A stretch of 64,000 bases of DNA, from positions 216,856,151 through 216,920,150 of the forward strand of contig CP136065.1 of assembly GCA_032622095.1 (NCBI GenBank). Reading direction: 5' to 3'. Shown piece after piece: positions 1-10,427 of the stretch (its first letter is position 1; each line of letters begins with the position of its first letter). Source of the DNA: Siphonodentalium dalli (taxonomy: Eukaryota; Mollusca; Scaphopoda; Gadilida; Siphonodentaliidae). Under the pieces are notes generated by a model, which worked only from the letters and a program-made list of their open reading frames with translations, did no database searches and was not told the DNA's origin. Position numbers and translations under genes: made by a program.

Positions 1-108
1 TACTCTGCATAACTAGGCCTTTCAACTTTCCACATTCCTAATCACACCATTGACTGTAACACATGAAATTATTCCCTTTCCAAGTTGAGCTACAGTGACA
101 CTTTCATT
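1..108 (+). repeat. 3' tail of a family-F pearl-like element
   Basis: The sequence around the phrase AAGTTGAGCTACAGTG and the ending GACACTTTCATT recurs at the ends of the elements at 31447-32288, 41393-42312 and 42747-43672. Here only the terminal part is in the window, and the stem-loop AGTGTCATTGACACT seen in the other copies is partly deleted. Confidence 0.6.
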
Positions 109-111
109 TAT

Positions 112-170
112 GTGTACCCCATACCATGTATGGTACACATAATGCTGACGTCCGGATCAACCATCATGTT
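112..170 (+). repeat. 5' hairpin of a family-A pearl-like element
   Basis: An inverted repeat built on GTACCCCATACC / GGTACAC is followed by the phrase GACGTCCGGATCAACCA, as at the starts of the copies at 957, 2714, 29207 and 30358. No CCGT array or monomers follow, so this is a solo 5' end. Confidence 0.5.
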
Positions 171-299
171 CAAATTTTATGTGCATGTTTATGATGACAC
201 ACTCCTCACCTGTATTGTTTTTGGTATCGATCGGTTTATTGGTTTAGAAATTATTAACACTTTCCATCCATACATGGTCATGTTCTATCCGATGCCATA

Positions 300-950
300 A
301 TTTAAGTATTTTTTGTCTGGAGTAAACTACATACCCACATATAAAAAATAGTGTCAGTATCAGTATGAATTTGAGTGTATGTTTACATAGACTGATGCCT
401 CACCTGTATAGTTTTTGGTATCGATTGGTTGATTGGTTTAGAAATAATTAACCCTTTCACAGACGGCCATCCAAACCAATAAGTAAAATATGTTTCTTCT
501 GATTTACCTCATATTTCTTACGGTACCTAGGTTTTCATTGGCATTTTCTTCATCTGTATGGATTTTCGTTTTAATTAATTAACCCTTATACTCTTGAACC
601 AGGGTTATTAATGAACACTATTAGATAGTTTTATACATTAATTAGGTTCGATGTCCTGTAAGAAGATTTTATTGTAATAGTTGCATTTAATATAATGCTA
701 TCAATTAATTATAATGTGAATATGCAAAGTTGAGACTACATTTGTTTTACATATATCTGTAAGCCCAAAGCCATTTTAAAAGCTATATGATGGAGTGGTG
801 GACAACTCTATTAGAAATATAACAATAACATTCCCATTTGGCCAGTGCTAGTTGAGACAGACAAATAACACTGGGGATAATTGTTTATCAACAAGCCAAT
901 AATGGAGCTGTACTCCTAGAAGCTAACCTCAGTGTCAGCATCTGGGTTGT
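300..950. other. AT-rich sequence, no feature recognised
   Basis: No coding exon, RNA gene or terminal repeat is visible. A phrase around GTATCGATTGGTTGATTGG at about 420-445 echoes 220-245, so part of this is probably a decayed duplicate. Confidence 0.4.
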
Positions 951-956
951 GTGCAG

Positions 957-1715
957 TGTTTGTTTATTATGTTTACCCATACCATGTATGGTAAACATAG
1001 TGTCGTTGTCCGGATTGACCACTCGTCGTTCGTCCGTCCGTCCGTCTGTCCGTCCGTCCGTCGAGCCGTCCGTCCGTCTGTCCGTCCGTAGACACTTTAC
1101 GTGTAATGCGATAACTCAAACATTTTCTACCTGATCAAAACCAAATTTTGTATATGGGGTTTTCAGCCCAAAATACAGATCAAGTTCGAATATGGGATTG
1201 ATCCGACTTTTTTTTACAGAGTTATGGCCCTTTTTCGACTTAGAATTCACGCATTCTGCTATAACTCAAACATTTTTTATCTGATCGGAACCAAATTTGG
1301 TATGTGAGTTTCTCGGCCCAAAATACAGACCGAGTTCGAATATGGGTTTGATCCGAGTTTTTTTTACGGAGTTATGGCCCTTTTTTTACTTAGAATTTAT
1401 GAATTCTGCCATAACTCAAACATTTTTCATCTGATTGGAACCAAATTTGGTATATGAGTTTCTCAGACCAACATACAGATTGAGTTCGAATATGGGTTTG
1501 ATCCGGATGTTTTTTAATGGAGTTATGGTCCTTTGACATATAGTTCACACATACTTCGATAAAGCAACCATTTTTCATCTGATAGGAGCCAAATTTGGTA
1601 TATGAGTTTCTCAACTCAAAATACAGAACGAGTTTGAATATGGGTTAGATCCAATTTGTTATACCAGAGATATGGCCCTTTTTCAACTAAGAATTATCCA
1701 ATTATAACCCAAGTA
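957..1715 (+). repeat. Family-A pearl-like tandem-monomer element
   Basis: Order of parts: a near-perfect hairpin (TACCCATACC/ATGTATGG/TAAACATA), a CCGT-rich array at 1025-1090, then about four monomers of roughly 150 bp. Each monomer carries ATAACTCAAACATTTTT, GAACCAAATTTGGTAT, GAGTTCGAATATGGG and GAGTTATGGCCC. A hairpin, a (CCGT)n array and core monomers together are the layout described for bivalve pearl/Helentron-derived elements; the class is inferred from layout, as no transposase is present. Confidence 0.7.
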
Positions 1716-2258
1716 ACTTTCAATTAATGAATACCTCAGCCTCACAGCTTCTCTGTGAGAGAGATAAAAAGACATGGTTTATTGAGAGTTATTTATAGCC
1801 CTCATATGTTAGCTCTGTATAAGAGATGTGAATTATTGGATAAATTGATTTAGCTATCTTATTAACCACAACTTAGCCATGTGAATTTATTTAACTAGAC
1901 CAATGGAGCTCTCTAAGTCCTTGGATGATGGGACTACATTGGATCAAACTGGGCAGAGATAGGTGATTTAACCCCTTTACCCATTCCATGTCTTTTAACC
2001 TTTTCCATTAAATAAATAATTATATTATTTTGATATCTCACATGGCAATTTGCAACAACATGAATAGAACTGCTTACACTATGATAGTGGTGACAGGCTC
2101 TAGAGGTTAGATGTTATATTAACCCTTCTATATTGACTCATACATTCCAATAATTTGTGTTATTACTTGTTATTATGTACATTTGTCATATACTACTTTA
2201 GATCAGTATACTCTATAATTCAACATTAAAAGATTATGATTCTGATTATAACAATTTA
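1716..2258. other. Intergenic sequence, nothing recognised
   Basis: I see no exon, RNA gene or terminal repeat here. Confidence 0.4.
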
Positions 2259-2310
2259 CTATCGCCAAGGGATGGGTTAAACATCTGCCGATCGTGATCG
2301 GCCTCTCGTT
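2259..2310 (+). repeat. 52-bp repeat with stem-loop GCCGATC-GT-GATCGGC
   Basis: Near-identical copies lie at 3589-3640 and 31226-31288. Each ends in a perfect 7-bp stem with a GT loop followed by CTCTCGTT. A short stem-loop a few bases from the end is typical of Helitron-like 3' ends. Copy 3589-3640 lies at the end of a family-A element, so I read this as the family-A 3' terminus. Confidence 0.55.
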
Positions 2311-2713
2311 TTTATAAAGTCTCACATTCCTATAATCTGATCTCACACCTCACTAATGCACATAGGTATCTGGTGTCTAATGTCTATAGACTTGTATCTC
2401 TCCAGTGATAACCTATCAAAGCAATATTCAAGTGACATACAGTCCCCTAATTTTATAGAGTTAAATTTATTAGCCCTGGTCATCAATTGTACTGGCTATA
2501 TTATATTGTTAATTTATTCATAATATTATATCTCCAGGTTTCTCCTCCTTCACTTGCATGGATTTTTGTTGTTAAAAATTAACCCTTCAACATTCCTGAT
2601 ATTTTAACAGAAATACTTGTTTTCTGATATATCTCATTTTATGTTGGATTATTTTCACACACTCTTTGCCCCTCTTTGCCCCTATTGAATGATTCATTTA
2701 TTTTGATTTTTAT

Positions 2714-3640
2714 GTGTACCCATACCATAGTATGGTACACATAGCTTCGACGTCTGGATTGACCACTCGTCGTTCGTCCGTCTGTCTGTCCATCTGTCCA
2801 TAGACACTTTATGCATGGTGTGATAACGCAAACTTTTTTTATTCGATCTAAACCAAATTTTGTATATTAAGTTCGAGTTCGATTGTGGGTTTGATCAGAG
2901 TTTTTTTTATGGCGTTATGGCCCTTCTTCGACTTAGAATTCACGCATGCCGCAATAACTAAAAACTAATTTATCCGATTGAAACCAAATTTTGAATGTGA
3001 GTTTCTCAGCCCAAAATACAGATAGAATTAATAATTTGGGTTTTATTTTATTTTTTTAAAGGTACTCAATCCGATCAGAGGGTCCTACATTACTATTTCT
3101 TTGGCTTTGGGGGTCAAAAATATTTGATTCGAGTTGAGGAACCCACCCATCAAAGCTCAAGAGTAATCAGATATCAATTTTTTAAATCTATTAATTTTCG
3201 GAGATGTATAGCCCACAAGTTGGCAGAACCACGTGATCAAAACAGACAAATTGCGGCTGTAAGATGGATAACTCTAAAATCAAGTGGTTATTATTGTTAA
3301 TAGTAAGCACTTGATTTTAGAGTTATCCATCTTACACCCGCAATTTGTCTGTTTTGGTCACGTGGTTCTGCTAACTTGTGGGACAGATATGAATTAATAG
3401 ATTTCAAAAATCGATATCTAATCACTCTGAGCTTTGATGGGTGGGTTCCTCGACTCGAATCAAATATTTTTTACCCCCAAAGCCAAAGAAATAGTAATAT
3501 GGACCCTCTGATCGGATTGAGTACCTTTAAACAGAATTAAGGCCCTTTTAGATAGGATTTTAGCGTCCAAGCTGAAAATAGCTAATCACTATCGCCAAGG
3601 TATGGGTTAAACATCTGCCGATCGTGATCGGCCTCTCGTT
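2714..3640 (+). repeat. Family-A pearl-like element, interrupted by T1
   Basis: The 5' hairpin around TACCCATACC/GGTACACATA is followed by a short CCGT/CTGT array and one to two monomers with GTTATGGCCC. It is split by the T1 palindrome at 3060-3526, resumes with AAGGCCCTTTTAG, and ends in the 52-bp stem-loop repeat at 3589-3640. Confidence 0.6.
3060..3526. mobile_element. T1 palindromic element (two arms, TTAA-flanked)
   Basis: Two arms of about 225 bp face each other around a short loop near 3290-3310. The ends read AGGTACTCAATCC and GGATTGAGTACCT, with TTAA on both sides (3056-3059 and 3527-3530). Single-arm copies occur at about 9936-10160, 48169-48385 and 62957-63202, each with TTAA at the AGGTACTC end. 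The superfamily is unknown; the ends do not match the CCC start of piggyBac. Confidence 0.75.
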
Positions 3641-5006
3641 AGTGGAGTTATCCTACTTTTTTTACTTAGAATTTTTTTGCAACAAGCAAGGGGGGTTCTG
3701 GAAAAAATTCCAGGATACAAGGTTTAAATTTGTTTTTAACAATTTGATACCCACCACCCTGGGAACATAAGTTCCCACCTATCCGATCTTGGGCACCCAT
3801 CCCTCCAACCCAAGTTTTTTAACAACGGAAAATAATTGTGGACCCACGCCCAATAAATTTGTTTGACACCCCTCAAGTACCACCCCTAACATTTAAAATA
3901 ATTTGTAGTCATGATTTAACAATTACATGGCATTGGAAAATTCTGCGATAGGGGACACACCCGGATCGTGTATCTTGGAATTATCATTATACTCTGTATT
4001 TTGTCTGAGCCTGTGTTCCATATTTTTTTTTTCAAAAGAAAAACAAAAAAAATTATGTTAATATGTCTATAACTCTTACTGTCGCCGTGGGTTCTGCGGG
4101 CTGTGGGTGTAATACTTTGTCCCACCTCGAGATTTAATTGTAGATATAAAAATAATGGCCTCTCAGCTTCAATCTTGATTATATAAAAGAGTAGGATATC
4201 TGTCTGTCTGTCCATCTGTCCATTCACAATTTTCCCCTCAGACCCCTAGACACAATTCAACCAAATTTGATGTGGTGACTCGGGGTGCCCTGGAAGATTT
4301 TATAGCTTTTTTAGATTTTCTAAATTTTTATTTAAAAACAAATTAATTTAAATAAAAATTTTGTTTTTAAATCTCTTTTGTTTAAATTCAGCAAGTTCAA
4401 TCTAAAACAATATTTTATTTTAAAACATTTTCAATTAAAATATAATTTTTTTTTAAATATCAAAATGTTTAAACAATCAAAATGTGCACGAAATGCACAA
4501 AGGGGGCGCCCTGAAAAAGACTGTCAAATGATCAAAATGCGGGCGAAGCACTTTGTGCACGCCGATGCTGCCAGACATGAAACTATTGGGAAACATTGTC
4601 CGGCGATTATTCCATATTATTCCGCTTCCGCATTGGAATTTTGTAATTTTCGGGGTGTACTCCAATCGTTACGGACGAATAAATGTTCCCAATTATTTCC
4701 GTAATGTTAACTAGATCTAGCAGAATAATTGGTTTAATTGATAAGAAATCATAATAAATAATTCAACATTGGCTTAATTATAATGTTAAAGACAAAAAAT
4801 CATTTAATTTCAATCACTCCATACGCCTGCATCGATTCCGGAACCGACAGTTGGAGTGCCTCCATGCACGAAATTCGGCAAGGTACTTTTTGATTTCACG
4901 TGTATCATTGTTGTGGCGTGTCATTCTAATTATTATTCATCTCCGTCTTAGATTTTGTATAATTGAAAGGCACATTGTTCGAGCACGCATTTCTCATTTT
5001 CCACTA
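3641..5006. other. Intergenic sequence upstream of TIMM8
   Basis: 3641-4240 holds decayed repeat sequence, including a short CTGT run at 4199-4222. 4300-4460 is very AT-rich. 4490-4700 is GC-richer and unrecognised. The TIMM8 promoter and 5' leader should fall in about 4700-5006, but no TATA box or other core element is convincing. Confidence 0.4.
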
Positions 5007-5288
5007 ATGGAAAATATTCAAAAAACTCTGCAAGCAGATCCTAGTATTCAAAGGTTTATGACCGCGGAAGGTCAGAAACAAAAATTCCACCAACTAGTTA
5101 GTGGTTTGAATGAACAGTGCTGGGACATCTGTTTGGAAGGGAAAACTCCATCAAATCGCTTGGACAGCAAGACAGAAGCCTGTTTGAGAAATTGTGTTGA
5201 TCGTTTCATTGACACAACAAATTTTGTTACAAACCGTCTACAAACGATTGGCTCAACAAAATTGAGAGAAAGAGACAGCGATTTGTGA
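5007..5288 (+). CDS. TIMM8: Mitochondrial import chaperone Tim8 (TIMM8A/B-like)
   Basis: Small Tim chaperone of the mitochondrial intermembrane space; with Tim13 it forms the hexamer that escorts hydrophobic precursors to the TIM22 complex. The 93-residue product has the family's twin CX3C motif (C38/C42 and C59/C63), the spacing that forms two internal disulfides. The block QKQKFHQL before the first pair and CVDRFIDT after the second are diagnostic for Tim8. I chose ATG 5007 because it gives the usual family length of 90-100 residues; the open frame upstream has no homology. There is no cleavable presequence, as expected for a MIA40 substrate. It is uninterrupted by introns here; GTAAGT at 5347 could be a donor for a 3'UTR intron. 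A degenerate LINE follows tail-to-tail. A retrocopy is possible, but the frame is intact and I see no poly(A) tract. Confidence 0.92.
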   Translation: MENIQKTLQADPSIQRFMTAEGQKQKFHQLVSGLNEQCWDICLEGKTPSNRLDSKTEACLRNCVDRFIDTTNFVTNRLQTIGSTKLRERDSDL

Positions 5289-5539
5289 TTGAAAAGATTG
5301 AAAGTTTGAAACTGAAAAGGAGGAAATTTAGGCAACAGTTTCATTGGTAAGTTATATATGATGTGACCTCCAAATTTTTTTTTATAAACTTGTTCCCACG
5401 AGATAAAAAGTTGTGCAAATAAGATGAAAAACCGTGTGATAAAAGAGATAGTAAAGTCAAGACTATCTGTATGAGTACGTCCCAGTGACCAGTTTGGCTT
5501 TTATGGGACGGTGGAGAGAGCGCATTTATTTTTCTCTCC

Positions 5540-8365
5540 TAGTATTTAGTAAGTGCCGCTTTGAATATTTCAATGTCTGCGGCGTTGACTGTCTTCAAGT
5601 TTATTCCATTCCAGGATGGTTCGCGGGAAGAAGGAATACTTGAATTGGTCCGAGTTTGACTGGATTGGTTGGAAAGACTTTTCATTGTTAGTCTCAGACC
5701 GTTCCACTATGTTGGTGTAAACACAGTCCTCGAATTTCTTTGCTTTGATCTTCCTTTTCGATGGGTTTGTTTGTTTCAGGTAGTTATCGGGAGATATTGC
5801 TGGGGCCGACCCCTGAACCACTTTGTATAATAGGGCCAGGCATTTGTTTCTGCGACACTCTTCTAGAGGTGGGACTTCTAGTTTTTTTAGCATTCTGGTG
5901 ACGCAGCCCTTATTTCGTGAGGTGGAGTCTCTGGTGATGAACCGTGCTGATTTTCTTTGCACCTTTTCCAGCATAGATGAATATTTAGCAATGTACGGGT
6001 CCCAGATTGTGGCGGAGTACTCCGTAATTGGTTTCACCAGAGCAATATATGCTGTTTTCCTGCATTTTTCTGGGCAGTGTTGGAGGTTCCTCTTCAAGAA
6101 GCCGAGGGTGGAGTTTGCCTTCTTGGTGATGTTGGTTATGTGGACGTCCCATTTGAGATCGTTTGACAGTTGGACGCCGAGATAAGGATTGGTTGGAACT
6201 TCCGCGAGGATTTGGTCACCCAGTGTGTAGAATTTCTGGGTTTTCTGTTGGATGCTCATTATGTAACATTTGCTGGTGTTGAACCGCATCCCCAACTTAT
6301 TTGCCCATTCTTCCAGGTTACTAGTATTCAGATCATTCTGTAGTTTGTTGTGGTCTTCGTATTTGTCGATAGGCCGATAGAGTAGGCAGTCGTCGGCAAA
6401 GAGTCGGACTTGCGATTTAACTGTGTTGGGCACAGTGGGAAGGTCGTTTATGTGGCACAGAAAAAGCAGAGGTCCTAATACAGTACTCCTGACTGCACAT
6501 CAACTTCTCTCGAGAACTCCCCTTCTATCATGACTCTCATGGATCGTCTGGTTAAGAATGATGTTAGCCATTTGTGTATTTGACCGTCGATGCCGTATGT
6601 TGTCAGTTTATGGAGGAGCTTGTTGTGGGGCACCGTATCGAACGCCTTTGAAAATTCGAGTATGGCTACATCGACCTGCTTTCCGTTGTCGTATTTTTGA
6701 AGTAGGTCATGGAGTGTGACTGCCAATTGTGTCTCGCACGAGTATCCTGATCTGAAGCCATGGTTTAGTGATGTTAGGATGTTATTCTCCTCAAGGTGTT
6801 TCATAATGTGGTGACAGATTATACATGTATGTTCCAGGATTTTGCAAGGGACTGATGTTGGGGATACCGGTCTGTAGTTTTCTGCCAGGTGCCTGTCTCC
6901 TTTTTTGTGGATGCTTGACACGTTTGCCTTCAGCCAATCTTGGCGGAGTTTGCCGGTGTCTAGGGAGAGCTTGAAGATAAGTTTGAATGCTGGTGCTACG
7001 GTAGTTCCTTTGCGCATGATTTGAGTACCCGGTTGGGTATGCCGTCGGGACCTGAGGCTTTGTTGGTCTTAAGTCTGTGGAGGAGAGCTTCTATGCCTTT
7101 TATCTCCAGCTCGATGTTGCTGATGCTGTCATACTTCTTTTCCGGTGGTGTTATATCCGTCTGTTTCAGTGGTTCTTCCTTGGTGAAGGCGGATTGGAAT
7201 TGTTGGATGAGTACTTCGGCTTTGCCTTTGGCATCAATAATAGGGTTCCTCCATCTTTCAGAGGTGACACTCCGATGTTATGTCGTCGGGCCTTTATGTA
7301 TTGCCAAAATGGTCTGGTGGTGTTGTTCTTCAGCCCCTCTGTGATTTTGGTGTTGACAAATTCTCTTTCGGCTTTTCTTAGTTCCCGTTTACATTCTCGC
7401 TGTATCTGCCTGTAGTTTTCCCATTTCCCTGATCTTTTCGCTCTGGTGTATATCCTTCTCTTCTTTCTTAGTAGACGCTTCATGTGTTTGATAACCCAGG
7501 GAGTATTGTGTTTAGGTTTGATCATCTTTGATGGTATGTGTTTGTCCATGTCTCCTGGATTCCGCCTTTCAGTGTGTCCCACATGGTGTTGGCATCAGGA
7601 TTCTTCAGTAGTCGAAGGCTTTCCCCTAGGATTGCCACTTCACCCGTTACGGCACCCCAATCCACTTTCCCATACATGTATATTTTGCGGGGAGGTGTGT
7701 CTTTGTGGTGTGCTTTCATGTCGAAGTCCGTCACTACCATGGCATGGTCTGATATGCCTGGTATATTGTTAGATGTCTTCGCCAGGGATGGATTTGAGGT
7801 GAAGACTAGGTCGAGGAGGTGTTTTTCTCTTGTCGGTTTGTCGTGGATCTGTGTTAGTCCAGCTTTTGATGTAATATGGAGCAGGTTTTCTTGCACTTCC
7901 ATCTCTGGTGCAGGTTTTGTCACCATCAGCCGTTTCCAGTCCATGTTAGGGCAGTTGAAGTCGCTGCATAGGATGGTCTGTTTGTTGTCTCCAGCTGCCA
8001 GTTTGATCGACTTTTATAATTCGTTTGTGTTTGTCCTCGCGATGGGGCATGTAGAAGGATCCGATCAGTATGTCTTTATTTGATTGTGCCTTTATCTTTA
8101 CCCACATTATTTTGCAGTTGGTGGTGAGTTGTGGCTGCTCCGTTGATATGAGGTTTTTGTGTGCCAGGACGAAGACTCCACCCCCTACAGATTCTCTGTC
8201 GTTCCGATATACGTTGTAATTTTCGGGAAAGATTTCACTTGATCTGATGTGCCCGTCTGTTGGTTATTTGCCTGGTTTCACTCTGCTCAGCCAAGATTCT
8301 GAACCGCAGATGATGTCCGGTTTTACATACTCTATGGTTGCTGCAAATTCAGCCCTAAAAGTCGT
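5540..8365 (-). mobile_element. Jockey/CR1-type LINE, 5'-truncated and degenerate
   Basis: Read on the - strand, the order is endonuclease remnants (about 8345-7650), a basic linker (7580-7170), then reverse transcriptase (7160-5570). Similarity stops near 8365, inside the endonuclease, so ORF1 and the 5' end are missing. Both outer flanks (5390-5455 and 8365-8480) carry ACGAGATAA-type motifs, suggesting insertion into a pre-existing repeat. No clear poly(A) tail or target duplication is seen. Confidence 0.85.
5570..8345 (-). pseudogene. LINE ORF2 remnant: endonuclease plus reverse transcriptase
   Basis: The product would have nicked DNA and reverse-transcribed the LINE RNA. On the - strand the endonuclease region shows PDIICGSESWL near 8310 and LLDLVFTSNP / ISDHAMVVTDF at about 7835-7725. 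Reverse-transcriptase blocks follow: HKKGDRHLAENYRPVS, HGFRSGYSCETQL, the motif-A region FSKAFDTVPHNKL, and the catalytic FADD box (FADDCLLY) near 6395. The C-terminal block YLGVQLSNDLKWDVHI and WDPY is typical of the Jockey/CR1/L2 group. The frame is broken at several places (about 7950, 7550, 7170-7010 and 6480-6430), so no functional protein is made. Confidence 0.88.
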
Positions 8366-8480
8366 GGAGACGAGATAAGATAAAAGCTTGTGGTAACGAG
8401 ATAATAGTTTGTGGTAATGAAATAACAAGTTCAAAGTGTGGTACCGAGATAAAAAAGTTGTAACGAGATATTAAAGTCAT
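8365..8480. repeat. Repeated GAGATAA-containing motif beside the LINE
   Basis: Four to five loosely spaced repeats of a phrase like GTGGTAACGAGATAA. Related text (ACGAGATAAAAAGTTGTG) occurs at 5398-5416 on the other side of the LINE. Probably one older repeat that the LINE interrupted. Confidence 0.45.
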
Positions 8481-8660
8481 GGTAAGGTTTTTCAAAATCA
8501 AATTGTTCTTATCAGCGTGTTTGCTTGGTAAAAATTGCCTGCCTCTTGATATTTTTGTATTCTTGTATATGTAGCAGTTGCGTTGTAAATATAGAAGGCC
8601 GATGACTTCTCTGCTCGGGAGGTCTAGATCTCTTGGTCACAGTCGTTAGACGCTTGGTGT

Positions 8661-8712
8661 GATCACCGAAGTTAAGCAACGTCGAGCTCTGTTAGTCACC
8701 TTTTAGTGTGTC
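8661..8712 (+). repeat. 5S rRNA-derived segment (SINE or pseudogene)
   Basis: GATCACCGAAGTTAAGCAAC at 8661-8680 matches the middle of eukaryotic 5S rRNA, around the internal promoter box A. GTTAGT follows at the expected spacing, but the 5' and 3' thirds of 5S rRNA are not recognisable. It is not a functional rRNA gene; a 5S-headed SINE or a 5S fragment is likely. Confidence 0.5.
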
Positions 8713-9930
8713 CCAACAATATCAGTCCTCAAGAGTGACCATGAATGAAGCCTGCCTCATCTGCAGCTCGGTATCATACGTCTTGTTCATTTCATGTCTG
8801 GATCACAACTATTATTAAGGTGGCTCTTAACCTACCCGTGTAAGGGAGTCAAGTACACGTGTATGTATAACCCAATGACTTGGTAATTTCACAAAAGTTC
8901 AGTTTTTTGACCCATTATTCGGGAGAATTAAGTTACCGTAATTTCAGTTCAACGTACCGACTGTTATTTCCGCAAGGATCAAATGTTTTGTCTTGCATTT
9001 TCACTTTTAGCTAAATAAAATGCACAATCAATCTACAAGGTAAGCCAATTGACAATAAAGGAGACAAAAGTCACCCACTGCGAATAGGAAATTTGCCAAC
9101 CAAATCGAATCTCCAATCGAATTGAGTGTCCGATGTCGACATCGAATCCGAATCGAATCGGGACAAGCACTGAGTGGAGAAAATCATAGCTCACCATTGA
9201 ATATCCTTCTAATTATTGTTCACTTATTTTCATTGAAGATGAGACTTTCTTTCAAATATGAAACAAAGAACCAATACAGAGTTCACATACAAACATTTTG
9301 CGACTGACATCGTTCTCTACTTCATTTTTGGACGAAAATCAAGACTCTATATCACTTAGTATAACATGTGACATATACATCATCTGAGCACATACCTTTA
9401 CCACTATAAAATTAGTAAATACTACTGAAGATACACTACTCGACTACTCTACTATAAAGTGTATATGTAATAGTGTTTATTAATTAACTTGATAGTCGTA
9501 AATGACTATGACTATATTCTGCGGATTTCAGGAGTGATGTACATGCTCATTGCTGTATCGTAAACAATGGCATGCATATCAATGCGCATGACCCGCCGCA
9601 TCAGTACCCAGCAATCTGCCAACTTCAGTGATTATCGTACAAATATCTATGCCAAGTACGATAATCCGATAAGTTGCGATAGCAGTACCCGGATTGGCAA
9701 CTTGTAATAATGCATTCCGTTTGATGGGAGGGTAACTACATGTATATAATCACCATGTGCATTTTATCCCTGAATTTATAATAAAAGATGGCATTACCCA
9801 ACTTTCTTTTCCATTGGAATGCATTTATGTGAGAGACCATCTTAACATGTTAATACCGGTATATAGGTGGATCGTTGGATATTAACAGTATGGGGGAATT
9901 AAAATGTATTACTATTATGCAACTAAAAAT
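8713..9930. other. Intergenic sequence, nothing recognised
   Basis: Contains a short CGAATC-rich stretch at 9100-9160. No exon, RNA gene or terminal repeat is apparent. Confidence 0.4.
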
Positions 9931-9935
9931 AATAA

Positions 9936-10160
9936 CCACTTGATTTTAGAGTTATCCATCTTACACCCGCAATTTGTCTGTTTGAGCATGAGGCAGACTA
10001 AATTAATGTCCCAGATCTCTCGAGAAATTAACGAATTTCAAAAATCGATATCTGATCACTCTGAGCTTTGATGTGTGGGTTCCTCGACTCGAATCAAATA
10101 TTTTTTACCCCGAAGCCAAAGAAATAGTAATATAGGACCCTCTGATCGGATTGAGTACCT
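9936..10160 (-). mobile_element. T1 element, single arm
   Basis: Runs from the inner boundary ATAACCACTTGATTTTAGAG to the terminal GATTGAGTACCT, followed by TTAA (10161-10164). It matches the right arm of the palindrome at 3060-3526. It lies about 160 bp upstream of the MRPS18C start codon, so it may sit in the promoter or 5' leader. Confidence 0.7.
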
Positions 10161-10318
10161 TTAAGTTTCTAGAAAAAAAAGCCACCTTCTGTAGTGATGT
10201 GTGGCCAAGTATGGTACCCTTTGTTGCTTTTGTGCTTGAGTAAAGTACATTATTGATTTGATTTATGCTAGCATCATTTTCCTTTTCAGAGATTAGATAT
10301 AGTTGTCCTTAAACAAAG

Positions 10319-10427
10319 ATGCTCCCCATTGGATTATCTGCCATGAGAAGTCTGGCTACATGTTCCCGAATGCTGCCAAGGATCGTTACCTATAGTGTTA
10401 TGAAAAATGTTAAAGCAGATTGCCACA
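10319..10427 (+). CDS. MRPS18C: MRPS18C coding exon 1
   Basis: ATG at 10319 opens a 36-codon basic segment consistent with a mitochondrial targeting peptide. It ends in phase 1 before GTGAGT. The TTTTCAG at 10284-10290 could be the acceptor of an unseen 5'UTR intron. Confidence 0.85.

Noticed and set aside
949-1134. Short proteins rich in [10 protein letters not shown] from the CCGT arrays
   Set aside because: They are translations of simple repeats in pearl-like elements.
957-1715. GAGTTCGAATATGGG in the monomers as a tRNA-like pol III B box
   Set aside because: It matches GGTTCGANNCC only partly and no A box or cloverleaf lies upstream.
4378-4704. An open frame upstream of TIMM8
   Set aside because: No homology, the left half is low-complexity Phe/Lys/Asn text from AT-rich DNA, and opposite frames are equally open.
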